A stretch of 64,000 nucleotides of DNA from Owenweeksia sp. Its GTDB lineage: Bacteria; Bacteroidota; Bacteroidia; Flavobacteriales; Schleiferiaceae. The stretch spans positions 1 to 64,000 of the forward strand of contig JANQPD010000045.1 in assembly GCA_028285465.1 (NCBI GenBank), written 5' to 3'. Made by a program: the position numbers and the translations under genes. The first letter of the stretch is position 1; every line of letters begins with the position of its first letter. Positions 29,705 to 38,975 of this stretch are shown here, one piece after another. Below the pieces are notes generated by a model, which was given only the letters and a program-made list of their open reading frames with translations, made no database searches and had not been told where the DNA came from.

Positions 29705-32700
29705 CTATTCCGTTTTCCCGTGTTTCTCTATCAGAGCGGTCAATTCATCAAAATCTACCGGCTTGGCAATATAATCGTCCATGCCCGCTTTAAGGTACAC
29801 TTCTTTTTGCCCCTGCATGGCATTGGCTGTTAATGCAATTATAATGGGCTGGACTTTTATTTTGCGGCTGTTGCGAATGTATGCCGTTGCTTCAATGCCG
29901 TCCATTTCCGGCATTTGAATGTCCATAAATACCAGGTCGTATGTCTTTTCTTCACATTTGGAAATGGCTTCCAGCCCGTTTTTTGCCATATCTACCTGGT
30001 ATCCCAATTGCTGAAAGATGAGCAAAATAAGTTTTTGATTTACCGGGTTATCCTCTGCCACCAGTATCTTAAGATCTTTACTGGTGTGTGCCAGGGGCAT
30101 ATTTTCCTTTTCTGCTTTGGGCAGGGGATAAGTAATGCTTCTTAGCCTGCTTAACTTCACAGGTCGGTTTATAATGTTCACTTTCGCGAGGGCAGGTGAT
30201 TTCCTGTGCACGTTGCTGATCAAATGAACTTCATGGTCCTTAGCCAATGCAGTGGCAAGGTTTGCCATCTCATGGCGTGAAGCAGATGTACTCAACAATA
30301 AAACAATAGTATGTTCTGGAAGTACGGCTAATGCCTGCTTGCCCTGAAAGCTGATAAATTGATGGGGAATGTTGGCGGTCACCAAAAGCGAGCGCAGGGC
30401 TTTGGCTTCTTCTCCCTGTTCAGCAATTAAGGAAAGGGGTTTAATGCTTAGCGGGGGTCTTGAAGGTGGTTTTGAGGCAAAGTCAAGCTCTATAAAAAAG
30501 GAAGAACCTTTCCCCTCCTTGCTTTCAACGCCAATTTCACCACCCATGGCCGTTACCATTCTCTTGGTAATAGATAAGCCAAGGCCGGTACCTCCGTAAA
30601 TGCGCGAAGTACTATTGTCGGCCTGTTCAAATGCATTAAAAACGTCTTGTTGCTTTTTTTCCGGAATGCCAATGCCGGTATCCTGAACGGTAAAGCGCAG
30701 GGTTACCCTGTTCGTTGCTTCCTTTACAACACTTGCTTTGATCAGGATATGGCCTTTTTGCGTAAACTTCACAGCATTGTTCAGGAAGTTGATCAGGCAC
30801 TGCCTGATGCGTGCTTCATCTCCCTTTATTTGCTCAGGCAGGTCGCGGTCCAGCTCATAAAAAACGCGAAGTTTTTTGCTTTCTGCCCCAATGGCTACTA
30901 CCTGCAGGGATTCCTCCAATAACTGATTTACTTCAAACCACTCCTCTTCAAAAGACATACGGCCGGATTCAATTTTGGAAAAATCCAAAATGTCGTTGAT
31001 TACGGATAACAACGTGTCACCACTAGCCTCTATGGTTTGTACAAAGTCCCTTTGCCGGTCATTTAAAGGGGTTATCTTTAATAGGTTGGCCATGCCTAAT
31101 ACTGCATTGAGCGGTGTGCGTATTTCGTGGCTCATGGTCGCCAAAAAATCAGATTTTGCCTGTGCTGCAGACTCTGCCTTTTCTTTGGCTTCCCTCAAGG
31201 CCTGCTCGTTTTTGTACCTTTCTGTAATGTTTTGAATGGTCCCCTGCATATACCTGGTCCGGTTGTTTATAACAACCGGTTGGGCGGTGTCTTGTAGATA
31301 CTCTACTCCTCCTGACTGGCTATAGATGCGGTAAACCATAGAAAAGGCTTTTCTTTCTCTGATGGCCTCATTCCATTTTCTTTGATACTTGAGGTAATCT
31401 TCCGGATGGATCAGTTTTTTTAGCCTGGGCCCTTGAACGGATACATTTTTTTCGTCCAATTTAAATACCTCTGCCATATTCTTGCTCCACTCGGTTACTT
31501 CGTGCGCAATATCCCTGCTGTAATACGTTAATTGCGCAATTTTTTGTGCAAGTTGGAGGTCCTGCTCACTTTTCTCAAGTTTTTTTAGGTAGCCTTCACG
31601 CTCTTTTGTAGCCCCTTCAATGGCTTTTAAGCTGTCTTCCAGCTTTTGTTTGCTTTGCGAAAGTTCAAGGTTTTGTTCGGCGAGGCTTTTGCTTTGGCGG
31701 GCAAGTAGGGATTGCGATTTGCGTATGCGAATAAAAAGAAGTGTGAAAGCGGGCAGCACGATCAGTAGCACCAGACCGGCATATACAAGTAAGAGGAGTA
31801 GAAGGCTACGCGCTTCTTTCACCAGGGCTTTTTTGGGGACTAACGCAATAAGATAGTACCCTTTATCTTCAAATGTACGCCTGTTTATATTGAGAATGTA
31901 ACTGCTTAAGGCAATGTGTTTAAAGCCTAATAAACCCTTGTTTGCATTTAGATAGGCTTCGTTTAATGACTCCTCTTTTTGCCATATCTCCGGGTAAACT
32001 TGTTGTGCATTTTTTGCCTGCCCCGGTGTCAGAATATGGCTGAAGTTGTCGTATACATCAGGTCCCTTTAACCATTGCCCATCTCTGTCCGTCATTAAAA
32101 AACGGGTATCCGTTTTATCTTCCAGGTTTTTCAGTTTGCTCAATACTTTGGTGAAATCAAAAAACAAAAAAAGATACCCTAGCTTTTTACCTTTTCTAAA
32201 AATCGGGGTAACGAATGTGGCCGAGGGCCTGGGTGGGATCAATACTTCCTCTCCTTGCTTGTACAATTGTATAGGGCTGATGAATATGTCCCGTGCCCGA
32301 AGCTGTTCCAGGGCTTGCATTTGACTTGGAGGTAGAGTATACAGGCTGTCTTTTCCTTTTGACAGGCCAGTGAAATCTAATGAGAATTGTTCTTTTCCTC
32401 TCAGGTCTATGAGTTTGACAGCGTGATAGGTGCCTCTTATCTCCCCGTACGCCTGCAAGGTTTTTCTCACCACAAAATCATTTTGGATCTCGGTTTGGTC
32501 CAGGTAGTCGGCATAAGCCGGGTTACGGCTAAAAAACTCCAGGTCCTGGGTTACCAGTTCCACTTCTTCCTTTAAAGATTGCTCAATGAGAGAGAGATTT
32601 TTCTCGGATTTGCTTTGCTCTTTTTCTATGTAGTTTTGAAGTTCGCTTTGGAAAATGAAGTAGGAGGCAGCGACCACTACAAGCACTAAAAAAGCCATGG

Positions 32701-32758
32701 TGCCCCAAATGCGTGCAGCCAGTGTTCTTATATCTGTTTTTTGTGGTCGCGTGTGCAT
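29705..32758 (-). CDS. hybrid sensor histidine kinase with Cache-like and PAS sensors
   Basis: The start ATG at 32758 (MHTRPQK) lies 2 nt after the dprA stop. The longer reading from 32875 would overlap dprA and is rejected. The protein has 1017 residues: one membrane helix near the N-terminus, a large extracytoplasmic Cache-like sensor, a second helix (VYAGLVLLIVLPAF), a coiled coil, a PAS domain, HisKA (SHEIRTPLNAVLG), HATPase (GLGLSITKRM), a degenerate receiver-like segment and a full receiver (acceptor Asp in VFMDIQMPEMDG). There is no output domain. Its embedding between a DNA-uptake gene and sugar-transfer genes gives no clear ligand. Confidence 0.9.
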   Translation of the reverse strand: MHTRPQKTDIRTLAARIWGTMAFLVLVVVAASYFIFQSELQNYIEKEQSKSEKNLSLIEQSLKEEVELVTQDLEFFSRNPAYADYLDQTEIQNDFVVRKTLQAYGEIRGTYHAVKLIDLRGKEQFSLDFTGLSKGKDSLYTLPPSQMQALEQLRARDIFISPIQLYKQGEEVLIPPRPSATFVTPIFRKGKKLGYLFLFFDFTKVLSKLKNLEDKTDTRFLMTDRDGQWLKGPDVYDNFSHILTPGQAKNAQQVYPEIWQKEESLNEAYLNANKGLLGFKHIALSSYILNINRRTFEDKGYYLIALVPKKALVKEARSLLLLLLVYAGLVLLIVLPAFTLLFIRIRKSQSLLARQSKSLAEQNLELSQSKQKLEDSLKAIEGATKEREGYLKKLEKSEQDLQLAQKIAQLTYYSRDIAHEVTEWSKNMAEVFKLDEKNVSVQGPRLKKLIHPEDYLKYQRKWNEAIRERKAFSMVYRIYSQSGGVEYLQDTAQPVVINNRTRYMQGTIQNITERYKNEQALREAKEKAESAAQAKSDFLATMSHEIRTPLNAVLGMANLLKITPLNDRQRDFVQTIEASGDTLLSVINDILDFSKIESGRMSFEEEWFEVNQLLEESLQVVAIGAESKKLRVFYELDRDLPEQIKGDEARIRQCLINFLNNAVKFTQKGHILIKASVVKEATNRVTLRFTVQDTGIGIPEKKQQDVFNAFEQADNSTSRIYGGTGLGLSITKRMVTAMGGEIGVESKEGKGSSFFIELDFASKPPSRPPLSIKPLSLIAEQGEEAKALRSLLVTANIPHQFISFQGKQALAVLPEHTIVLLLSTSASRHEMANLATALAKDHEVHLISNVHRKSPALAKVNIINRPVKLSRLRSITYPLPKAEKENMPLAHTSKDLKILVAEDNPVNQKLILLIFQQLGYQVDMAKNGLEAISKCEEKTYDLVFMDIQMPEMDGIEATAYIRNSRKIKVQPIIIALTANAMQGQKEVYLKAGMDDYIAKPVDFDELTALIEKHGKTE

Positions 32759-32760
32759 AT

Positions 32761-33870
32761 TTACCTGGGCGCCAAAGTATACATTTTCCCGGGGAGGTTT
32801 TTTACTATTCCCTTTAACTCGAGATTTAGCAGGGTACTCAATACCTTGCCAATCGGTAACTTGGCTATTGCACAAAGGCGGTCAAGAGCTAAGGGCTGCC
32901 CGGAGGTGCCGCTTAAACAATCGACCAACAGTTGCTCGTGCCGGGTTAAGTGCTCGAAGAGTTGAGGTTGTTTAACATCCATATCTTTTTTTGTCCAGCC
33001 CAATAAATATTCAAGATCTTTTACAGTAGTAATGATCGTGGCTTTATGCGTTTTTATAAGGAGGTTACAGCCCTCGGAATAGGTGTCGCCAAGCCTCCCC
33101 GGTACGGCAAAAACATCCCGGTTGTATGAATTTGCAATTTCGGCGGTAATAAGCGCTCCGCCTTTCCTGGCAGCTTCTACTATAACTACGGCATCGCAAA
33201 TGCCTGCTACAATGCGGTTCCGCGATGGAAAATTCTCCCGGTCGGGGTTTGTGCCTGATGGGTATTCTGTAAGCAGTGCGCCTCCTTCTTGGAGCATTTG
33301 GCGGGCAATTTTTGTGTGTAGGCTGGGGTAGATCCTGTCCAGGCCATGAGCAAGAACAGCAGCTGTGGGAATATTGTTTTTAAGCGCCTCCTTATGGGCA
33401 CAAATATCTATGCCATATGCGAGCCCGCTTATAACTACAACTTCCAGCGCTTTTAATGCCGCCACAAAACGTTCACAAAATGCTAAGCCGTAGGAGGTGG
33501 CCTTGCGGGAGCCTACTAAAGCAATAACCCGCTGTGCATTGAGGTTGAGGTTTCCCTTCTGAAAAAGTACCACCGGCCCATCCTCACAGCTTTTTAACCT
33601 GTTGGGATATCCTTCATCCAGATAGGAAAAGGCTTTAATGCCTGCGTGGTAAGCAAATTCCAGTTCTTTTTCTGCAAGCCGGAGCGCTTCTTTATGATGG
33701 ATCTTATGTACAGACCTAGGGCCTATCCCCGGAATGCGCATCAGCTCTTTCTTAGGGGTCTCAAATACCGCCCTGGCACCGCCGCGATGTGCTATAAGCA
33801 GTTTGGCGCCAATAGTACCGATGCCAGGGGTGTTTTTCAGAGCAAGTTGATAAATGAGATCAGGGTTCAA
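32761..33870 (-). CDS. dprA: DNA-processing protein DprA
   Basis: A protein of 369 residues. It binds incoming single-stranded DNA during natural transformation and loads RecA. The N-terminal helix-hairpin-helix region (KNTPGIGTIGAKLL, RIPGIGPRSVHKI) precedes the Rossmann-like DprA core with VGSRKATSYG, ISGLAYGID and LAHGLDRIYP. The segment PSRNRIVAG follows, then a C-terminal winged helix (about 300-369). All family landmarks are intact, suggesting a working copy. It heads a minus-strand operon with the hybrid kinase gene 2 nt downstream. Confidence 0.95.
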   Translation of the reverse strand: MNPDLIYQLALKNTPGIGTIGAKLLIAHRGGARAVFETPKKELMRIPGIGPRSVHKIHHKEALRLAEKELEFAYHAGIKAFSYLDEGYPNRLKSCEDGPVVLFQKGNLNLNAQRVIALVGSRKATSYGLAFCERFVAALKALEVVVISGLAYGIDICAHKEALKNNIPTAAVLAHGLDRIYPSLHTKIARQMLQEGGALLTEYPSGTNPDRENFPSRNRIVAGICDAVVIVEAARKGGALITAEIANSYNRDVFAVPGRLGDTYSEGCNLLIKTHKATIITTVKDLEYLLGWTKKDMDVKQPQLFEHLTRHEQLLVDCLSGTSGQPLALDRLCAIAKLPIGKVLSTLLNLELKGIVKNLPGKMYTLAPR

Positions 33871-34439
33871 GCGGGTTCTTTTTGCGGTATGACCAAAATA
33901 CTATAATTAAATCTTAGTCCGGGCGTAGGGTGCAGTTTGGTGTATCGAGCTTCGTTTACGAGAGAAGAAAAGCTGCGGGGATGTCAAAAACAAGGCCTTG
34001 TGCTTGCGTGTGATCTTTACAACTATCCAACTAATAGCGGATAAACCTAAACCTAAAAAATGACCCCCGAAATCCGCAAACTGTTGGAGAGCATCTTGGC
34101 AAGGGGCGGGTGGATAAAAAGCCCTTCCGGGAAGATATTGCGCATATCTTGAGCATTGATGCAGAGATCATCGGAAAATGGGAAAGCTGGACCCAGGCTA
34201 AAATTCTTGATGTCGGGTATTCAATTCTAAGGATATACGGCAAACGCTTGTAGACAATAAGCGTCACGGCATGAAATACGGCATCTGCAAATACATCGGG
34301 CTTTTCTTGGAATAGAGTTAGCTTTAAACACCACCTACATTTATTTAAATCTGAAACAGAAATTAGTTTTATTAGATTAGTGCTGCCAATAAACCCGAGA
34401 TTGCATTACCAAGTGCAAGCTCTTAAATAAGCTAAACCT
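33871..34439. other. gene-poor junction upstream of the seven-gene operon
   Basis: 569 nt between divergent dprA and the HMG-CoA reductase gene. It holds one frameshifted short reading frame (34060-34253, listed separately) and an AT-rich last 120 nt. Two near matches to the -7 element (TACATTTA at 34336-34343 and TAGTTTTA at 34364-34371) could drive the operon; neither has a clear -33 TTG. No tRNA, integrase or terminal repeats were recognised. Confidence 0.4.
34060..34253 (+). pseudogene. short frameshifted coding remnant
   Basis: An ATG at 34060 opens MTPEIRKLLESILA. From 34101 a second frame continues smoothly (KGRVDKKPFREDIAH, then SIDAEIIGKWESWTQ and LRIYGKRL) to a TAG at 34251-34253. 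Joining them needs one extra base near 34100. The joined protein would be about 64 residues, charged and helical, perhaps a small DNA-binding or regulatory protein. The family was not recognised. It could also be a sequencing error in an intact small gene. Confidence 0.35.
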
Positions 34440-35549
34440 ATGTCAAATAACCCTGCTGGGCATACCGATAAATGGCCAAACCTTGCTGGGCAAATGCCTA
34501 CCCCTACAGCTGAACAAGTAAGCGGTAATATTGAAAACTATATTGGAATGGCACAAGTTCCGGTTGGCATTACCGGTCCGCTTAAAGTAAATGGCAAATA
34601 CGCCAAGGGAGAATTTAGAGTTCCACTCGCCACAACTGAAGGTGCGCTCGTAGCCTCTTACAGTCGTGGAATAAAAGCGGTATCTCTATCAGGGGGGGTA
34701 ACCTCCCATTGCTTGAAAGAAGGCGTTCAAAGAAGTCCGTTCTTCGGATTTGAATCTGTCCTTGAAGCAGAAGAATTCTCTGATTGGGCTGTGGAAAATC
34801 TTCCAGTGTTCCAAGAGATCACCGCTTCGGCAAGCCGATTTGCCAAGCTCCGCTCGGTTCGACCAAATATTGAAGGGAACAGCGCTATTCTTACTTTTGA
34901 ATATTATACAGGAGATGCCGCCGGACAAAACATGGTTACCATTTGTACCGATCGTATTTGCCATTGGATTTTAGACCACTCACCGGTTAAGATTGATGTT
35001 TGGTATATCGAAAGCAACTACTCAGGTGATAAGAAAGCTACAGCGCTTTCGTTCACCAATGGTAGAGGTAGAAAAGTGACCTCAGAAGTAACGATTCCAA
35101 AAGAGATTGTTCAAAATGTGCTCAAAAGCTCAACGGCGAATATGGTAAAGTACTGGAGATCGTCAACCCTGGCAGTTACTCAAAGCGGAGCGATTGGCGC
35201 ACAAGGACACGTAGCCAATGGGTTGACTGCACTGTTCATTGCATGCGGACAGGACGTTGCGTGTATCTCTGAATCTTCCATTGGAATCACCCGAATGGAG
35301 GCCTTGCCGAATGGTGATTTGTATGCCAGTCTTACTTTGCCATCGCTTATCGTAGGAACGGTGGGCGGAGGGACACACCTTCCCACGCAAAGAGAATGCT
35401 TGGAGATATTGGATTCATACGGTCCCGGGAAGGCGAATCAACTTGCAGAAATTTGCTGTGCCACTGCACTGGCAGGTGAATTATCGATTGCCGCCGCTCT
35501 CGCTGAAGATCACTTCACCACGGCACACGAAAATCTTGGCAGAAAATAA
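34440..35549 (+). CDS. class I hydroxymethylglutaryl-CoA reductase
   Basis: A protein of 369 residues, the catalytic domain only. It converts HMG-CoA to mevalonate with two NADPH. The four class I catalytic residues can be placed: Glu67 in ATTEG, Lys198 in GDKKA, Asp272 in GQD and His363 near the C-terminus in TTAHENLGRK. Substrate segments ENYIGMAQVPVGITGPL and TGDAAGQNMV are also present, and TVGGGTHLP matches the family. Compared with typical enzymes, the tail HMxHNR is altered to HENLGRK. It is the first gene of the seven-gene operon, 1 nt before the UbiA gene. It may feed mevalonate to the operon's product or act on a related thioester. Confidence 0.9.
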   Translation: MSNNPAGHTDKWPNLAGQMPTPTAEQVSGNIENYIGMAQVPVGITGPLKVNGKYAKGEFRVPLATTEGALVASYSRGIKAVSLSGGVTSHCLKEGVQRSPFFGFESVLEAEEFSDWAVENLPVFQEITASASRFAKLRSVRPNIEGNSAILTFEYYTGDAAGQNMVTICTDRICHWILDHSPVKIDVWYIESNYSGDKKATALSFTNGRGRKVTSEVTIPKEIVQNVLKSSTANMVKYWRSSTLAVTQSGAIGAQGHVANGLTALFIACGQDVACISESSIGITRMEALPNGDLYASLTLPSLIVGTVGGGTHLPTQRECLEILDSYGPGKANQLAEICCATALAGELSIAAALAEDHFTTAHENLGRK

Positions 35550-35550
35550 G

Positions 35551-36483
35551 ATGAGCGTTTCTAATAACTCTAGCCTGATTAAACGTCTATGGCAATACCA
35601 GAAAGAACGCTTTCCCGTATTTGGACATGGCATTATGATTATGGCTTTTACATTTTCAGCGGTGAGCTATTCCATCTCTTGCCGAAATAGTGATAAGTTC
35701 ATCAATTGGACCGATTACGCTATAGGGGTCTTTATCACCGTAACTCTTTTCCTGTTGGTGAGAATCTTCGATGAATTCAAAGATCACAAAGATGACATGC
35801 TTCACAGAAAATACCTCCCGGTTCCGAGAGGACTTGTATCTCTAAAGGAATTAGGAAGAATTGGTTGGATTGTAGTCATTACGCAAATTGCGGTTCTTCT
35901 GGCCCTCCAACCGGCCATGTTTCTCCTATATGCCGCTGTAATGGCCTATCTCTTACTTATGCGAGTTGAATTCTTTCGACCAAAATGGATGAGGGAACAT
36001 CACATGATCTACATCTTTTCTCACATGCTGATCATTCCACTCATCGATCTATATGCAAGTGGGCTTGATTGGCGCTTGGGGGGTATTGGCCCACATGTTG
36101 GACTGCTTTGGTTCTTTGCCGTTTCTTACAGCAATGGATTGGTTTTGGAGTTTGGAAGAAAACTCAGAACGCCAGAAAAAGAGGAGGAAGGTGTAATGAG
36201 TTACACAAAGTATTTCGGCACAAAGTCAGGCGTTATCGTCTGGCTGACCTCTATGCTTGCAACCATGATCCTTGCCATTTTAGCTGCAAACTATGCGGAC
36301 GATGACCGACTTGCCGTACCCATCTTTATTATCACCTTTATGCTGTGCTCAATGAGCGGTTGGATCTTCTTAGTGAGACCATCAAGTAAGTTGATCAAAC
36401 CGATGGAGTATTCTGCCGTGGCCTGGACTATCTTGATGTATGCCTTCCTTGGTGCTCTCCCAATGATTAACTCCTGGATCTGA
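35551..36483 (+). CDS. divergent UbiA-superfamily prenyltransferase
   Basis: A protein of 310 residues from the ATG at 35551, with eight or nine membrane helices. The first Asp-rich motif of UbiA enzymes is recognisable as RIFDEFKDHKDD (residues 71-82), followed by KYLPVPRGLVS as in family members. The second motif, normally DxxxD, is replaced by an acidic stretch (LEFGRKLRTPEKEEEG, residues 199-214). UbiA proteins move a prenyl chain onto an aromatic or glycerol-phosphate acceptor in the membrane; the acceptor here is unknown. Its stop overlaps the next start by one base (TGATG at 36481-36485). Confidence 0.82.
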   Translation: MSVSNNSSLIKRLWQYQKERFPVFGHGIMIMAFTFSAVSYSISCRNSDKFINWTDYAIGVFITVTLFLLVRIFDEFKDHKDDMLHRKYLPVPRGLVSLKELGRIGWIVVITQIAVLLALQPAMFLLYAAVMAYLLLMRVEFFRPKWMREHHMIYIFSHMLIIPLIDLYASGLDWRLGGIGPHVGLLWFFAVSYSNGLVLEFGRKLRTPEKEEEGVMSYTKYFGTKSGVIVWLTSMLATMILAILAANYADDDRLAVPIFIITFMLCSMSGWIFLVRPSSKLIKPMEYSAVAWTILMYAFLGALPMINSWI

Positions 36484-38975
36484 TGGACGAGGTACAATCA
36501 GGAGGAAAAGCCAGGAACCTGCGGCTGCTCGCATCCAATAACTTCAACGTCCCGAAGTTTTGGGTAATCAGTCCTGCCTGCTTCTCTCAACTTAAGAAGC
36601 TGAATGAAGAGGAGCGAATGGTGCAGATCCTCTGCTACCTGGATGATCAATGGATAGGCGATGTTCAACACTACGCTGTTCGTTCATCTGCCAGTGTCGA
36701 AGACGGTTCGCATCAATCTTTCGCCGGACTTTTCGAGACCAGACTCTATGTAACAGAGGATCAACTTTGGAACGCCATTCAGGAGGTTCATGATTCCCTG
36801 GAATCAGACCGTGTAAACGAATACGTCCGGACGCATGGATTGACCGGTGTGGATTCCATCTCAATAATTATTCAGGAAATGATTCCCTCCGAAGTTTCGG
36901 GCGTTGCTTTCGGGGCGAACCCTCTGAATGGTGCGAAGAATGAATGTTTGGTGAACGCGGTATTCGGATTGGGAGAAGGACTTGTTTCCGGGAGAATTAC
37001 CGGAGATCAATTTGTATTCTCAGGTTCGTGGAGTAGCACAATTAATGATAAGAAGGAAGCACTGATATATAATGGTTCCATGTTGGTTTACGAGTCTTTG
37101 AGTAATAAACAGTCATTGGCGCCTACCCTCAACACGTCACAACTTGAGCAAATCCGCGACATTCTGTATCGACTGGAAAAGCTCACGGGTGCTCCACAAG
37201 ACATAGAGTTTGCCTTTGTAAACAACCGGCTGTTTCTCTTGCAAACACGTCCTATAACCACATTGAGTTCCGAAGGGGAATACACCCTTTGGGACAACAG
37301 TAACATTGTCGAATCCTATCCCGGAATTACCACCCCACTTACCTACAGTTTTATAAGCGTGATGTACGATCAGGCCTATCGGCAACTACTGAGTTTGATG
37401 GGGGTAACCAGAAGCCAGATTCAGAAGCACAAAGATGTTTTTGCCAACACGCTCGGTCTTGTTCGCGGACGAGTTTATTACAACTTGTTAAGCTGGTACA
37501 AAATGCTGGCTATGATTCCCGGCTATGCGCTCAACGCTGAGTTCATGGAGAATATGATGGGCGTTAAGGAACGATTTGAGCTCAAGGATGACTACCAGGT
37601 TGGCAAAAACACGGCCCGACTTCGCATTTTGTGGATGGTATTCAGGATGATTGTGCTGCAATTCTCCCTTCCAGGCAGACGTAGGAGATTTCAGGCTCAC
37701 CTCGACAAAACCATGGCAGAGTATGCCAAATTAGACTTCGATGCGATGCCGTCTTCGGAGATCATCAATAGGTATAATCAATTTGAACAGACGCTACTTT
37801 CAAAATGGAAGGCCCCGCTCATTAACGACTTCTTTTCGATGATATGGTTTGGCTTACTCAAGAAATTCTGCGAGGCAAAACTGCCTGAAGCAACGAACAT
37901 CCATAACGACCTGCTGTGCGGTAGTGAAGATATCATCTCGGTAGAGCCTATTCATGAGACCCTGCGGTTGGCGTCCTTAATAAGAGAGAATAAGTCGGTA
38001 AAGACCTTGTTTGAACAGAAGAACTCTACTGAAATATGGGATTCCCTGCAAGCCGAAGAGTTCGAGCACATATTTCAACCCATCAATGCGTACATCATCA
38101 AATTCGGAGAACGATGTGTTGGAGAGTTGAAACTCGAAACGATCTCTTATTCCCAGGATCCAACCCTGTTTATAGAAGTTCTTCGAGCCTACATAAAAAA
38201 CAACGTGACTAATGAACGATTAAACAGTCACACCAATGAAAAATTGCGCTATCAAGCCGAAGAGAAAATGCGGATAGCCCTTAAAGGCAAGCGTTCCAAA
38301 ATTTTCAAGTATAAGCTTTTGCTCAAGCAAGCACGTGCTCACGTAAGTGCCCGCGAAAACCTCCGCTTCGAGCGCACACGTGGATTCGGTATGGTGAGAA
38401 GAATGTTTACACATCTGGGCTTAGCTTGGGAGAACACTGGTGTGCTGGACGATGCCCGAGACATTTTCTACCTCGAACTATCTGAAATTAAAAACTACCG
38501 CGAAGGGGAGAATCTTAAAACCCGTGCCGCCAAACGTAAGCAAGAGTTCTCGGAATTTGCCCGGCAAAAAGCTCCATCGGAGCGCTTTTCTACTTACGGA
38601 AATGATTTCTCGGACGCACGAATATTCAGCACAGAAAAACTCGAGGATCCGCAAGATCAACTACGAGGAATCGGGTGCTGTCCAGGGCAGGTTCGAGGAA
38701 AAGCAAGAGTAGTTTATTCACAAGAAGAAATTGCATCGTTGGGTGGTGACATCCTTATTACTACAAGTACTGATCCGGGGTGGGTGACCCTTTTTCCATC
38801 TGCAAGTGCCATTATTGTGGAACGAGGCAGCCTTCTCTCTCACTCAGCTATCGTTAGTCGCGAGATGGGCATTCCGTGTATTGTTGGAGTAGATGGGCTC
38901 CTTAGAAGTGTATCTTCGGGAGATGAGATCTGGATGGACGGAAGCACAGGACAAATACAAATCACTCGAAAATGA
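36483..38975 (+). CDS. PEP-synthase/rifampicin-phosphotransferase-like dikinase
   Basis: A protein of 830 residues. The N-terminal ATP-grasp domain (PPDK_N type, about 1-265) has YAVRSSASVEDGSHQSFAG and, further on, DIEFAFVNNRLFLLQTRP. A middle region of about 450 residues resembles no family I can name. The C-terminal swivelling domain carries the phosphohistidine in ERGSLLSHSAIVSRE (His787) and MGIPCIVGV. PEP synthase has TCH at this site. The SH form is that of rifampicin phosphotransferase and related enzymes, which use ATP to phosphorylate a small-molecule hydroxyl, releasing AMP and phosphate. It probably phosphorylates an intermediate made by its neighbours. The ATGA overlap with the next gene shows coupling. 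Confidence 0.82.
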   Translation: MDEVQSGGKARNLRLLASNNFNVPKFWVISPACFSQLKKLNEEERMVQILCYLDDQWIGDVQHYAVRSSASVEDGSHQSFAGLFETRLYVTEDQLWNAIQEVHDSLESDRVNEYVRTHGLTGVDSISIIIQEMIPSEVSGVAFGANPLNGAKNECLVNAVFGLGEGLVSGRITGDQFVFSGSWSSTINDKKEALIYNGSMLVYESLSNKQSLAPTLNTSQLEQIRDILYRLEKLTGAPQDIEFAFVNNRLFLLQTRPITTLSSEGEYTLWDNSNIVESYPGITTPLTYSFISVMYDQAYRQLLSLMGVTRSQIQKHKDVFANTLGLVRGRVYYNLLSWYKMLAMIPGYALNAEFMENMMGVKERFELKDDYQVGKNTARLRILWMVFRMIVLQFSLPGRRRRFQAHLDKTMAEYAKLDFDAMPSSEIINRYNQFEQTLLSKWKAPLINDFFSMIWFGLLKKFCEAKLPEATNIHNDLLCGSEDIISVEPIHETLRLASLIRENKSVKTLFEQKNSTEIWDSLQAEEFEHIFQPINAYIIKFGERCVGELKLETISYSQDPTLFIEVLRAYIKNNVTNERLNSHTNEKLRYQAEEKMRIALKGKRSKIFKYKLLLKQARAHVSARENLRFERTRGFGMVRRMFTHLGLAWENTGVLDDARDIFYLELSEIKNYREGENLKTRAAKRKQEFSEFARQKAPSERFSTYGNDFSDARIFSTEKLEDPQDQLRGIGCCPGQVRGKARVVYSQEEIASLGGDILITTSTDPGWVTLFPSASAIIVERGSLLSHSAIVSREMGIPCIVGVDGLLRSVSSGDEIWMDGSTGQIQITRK

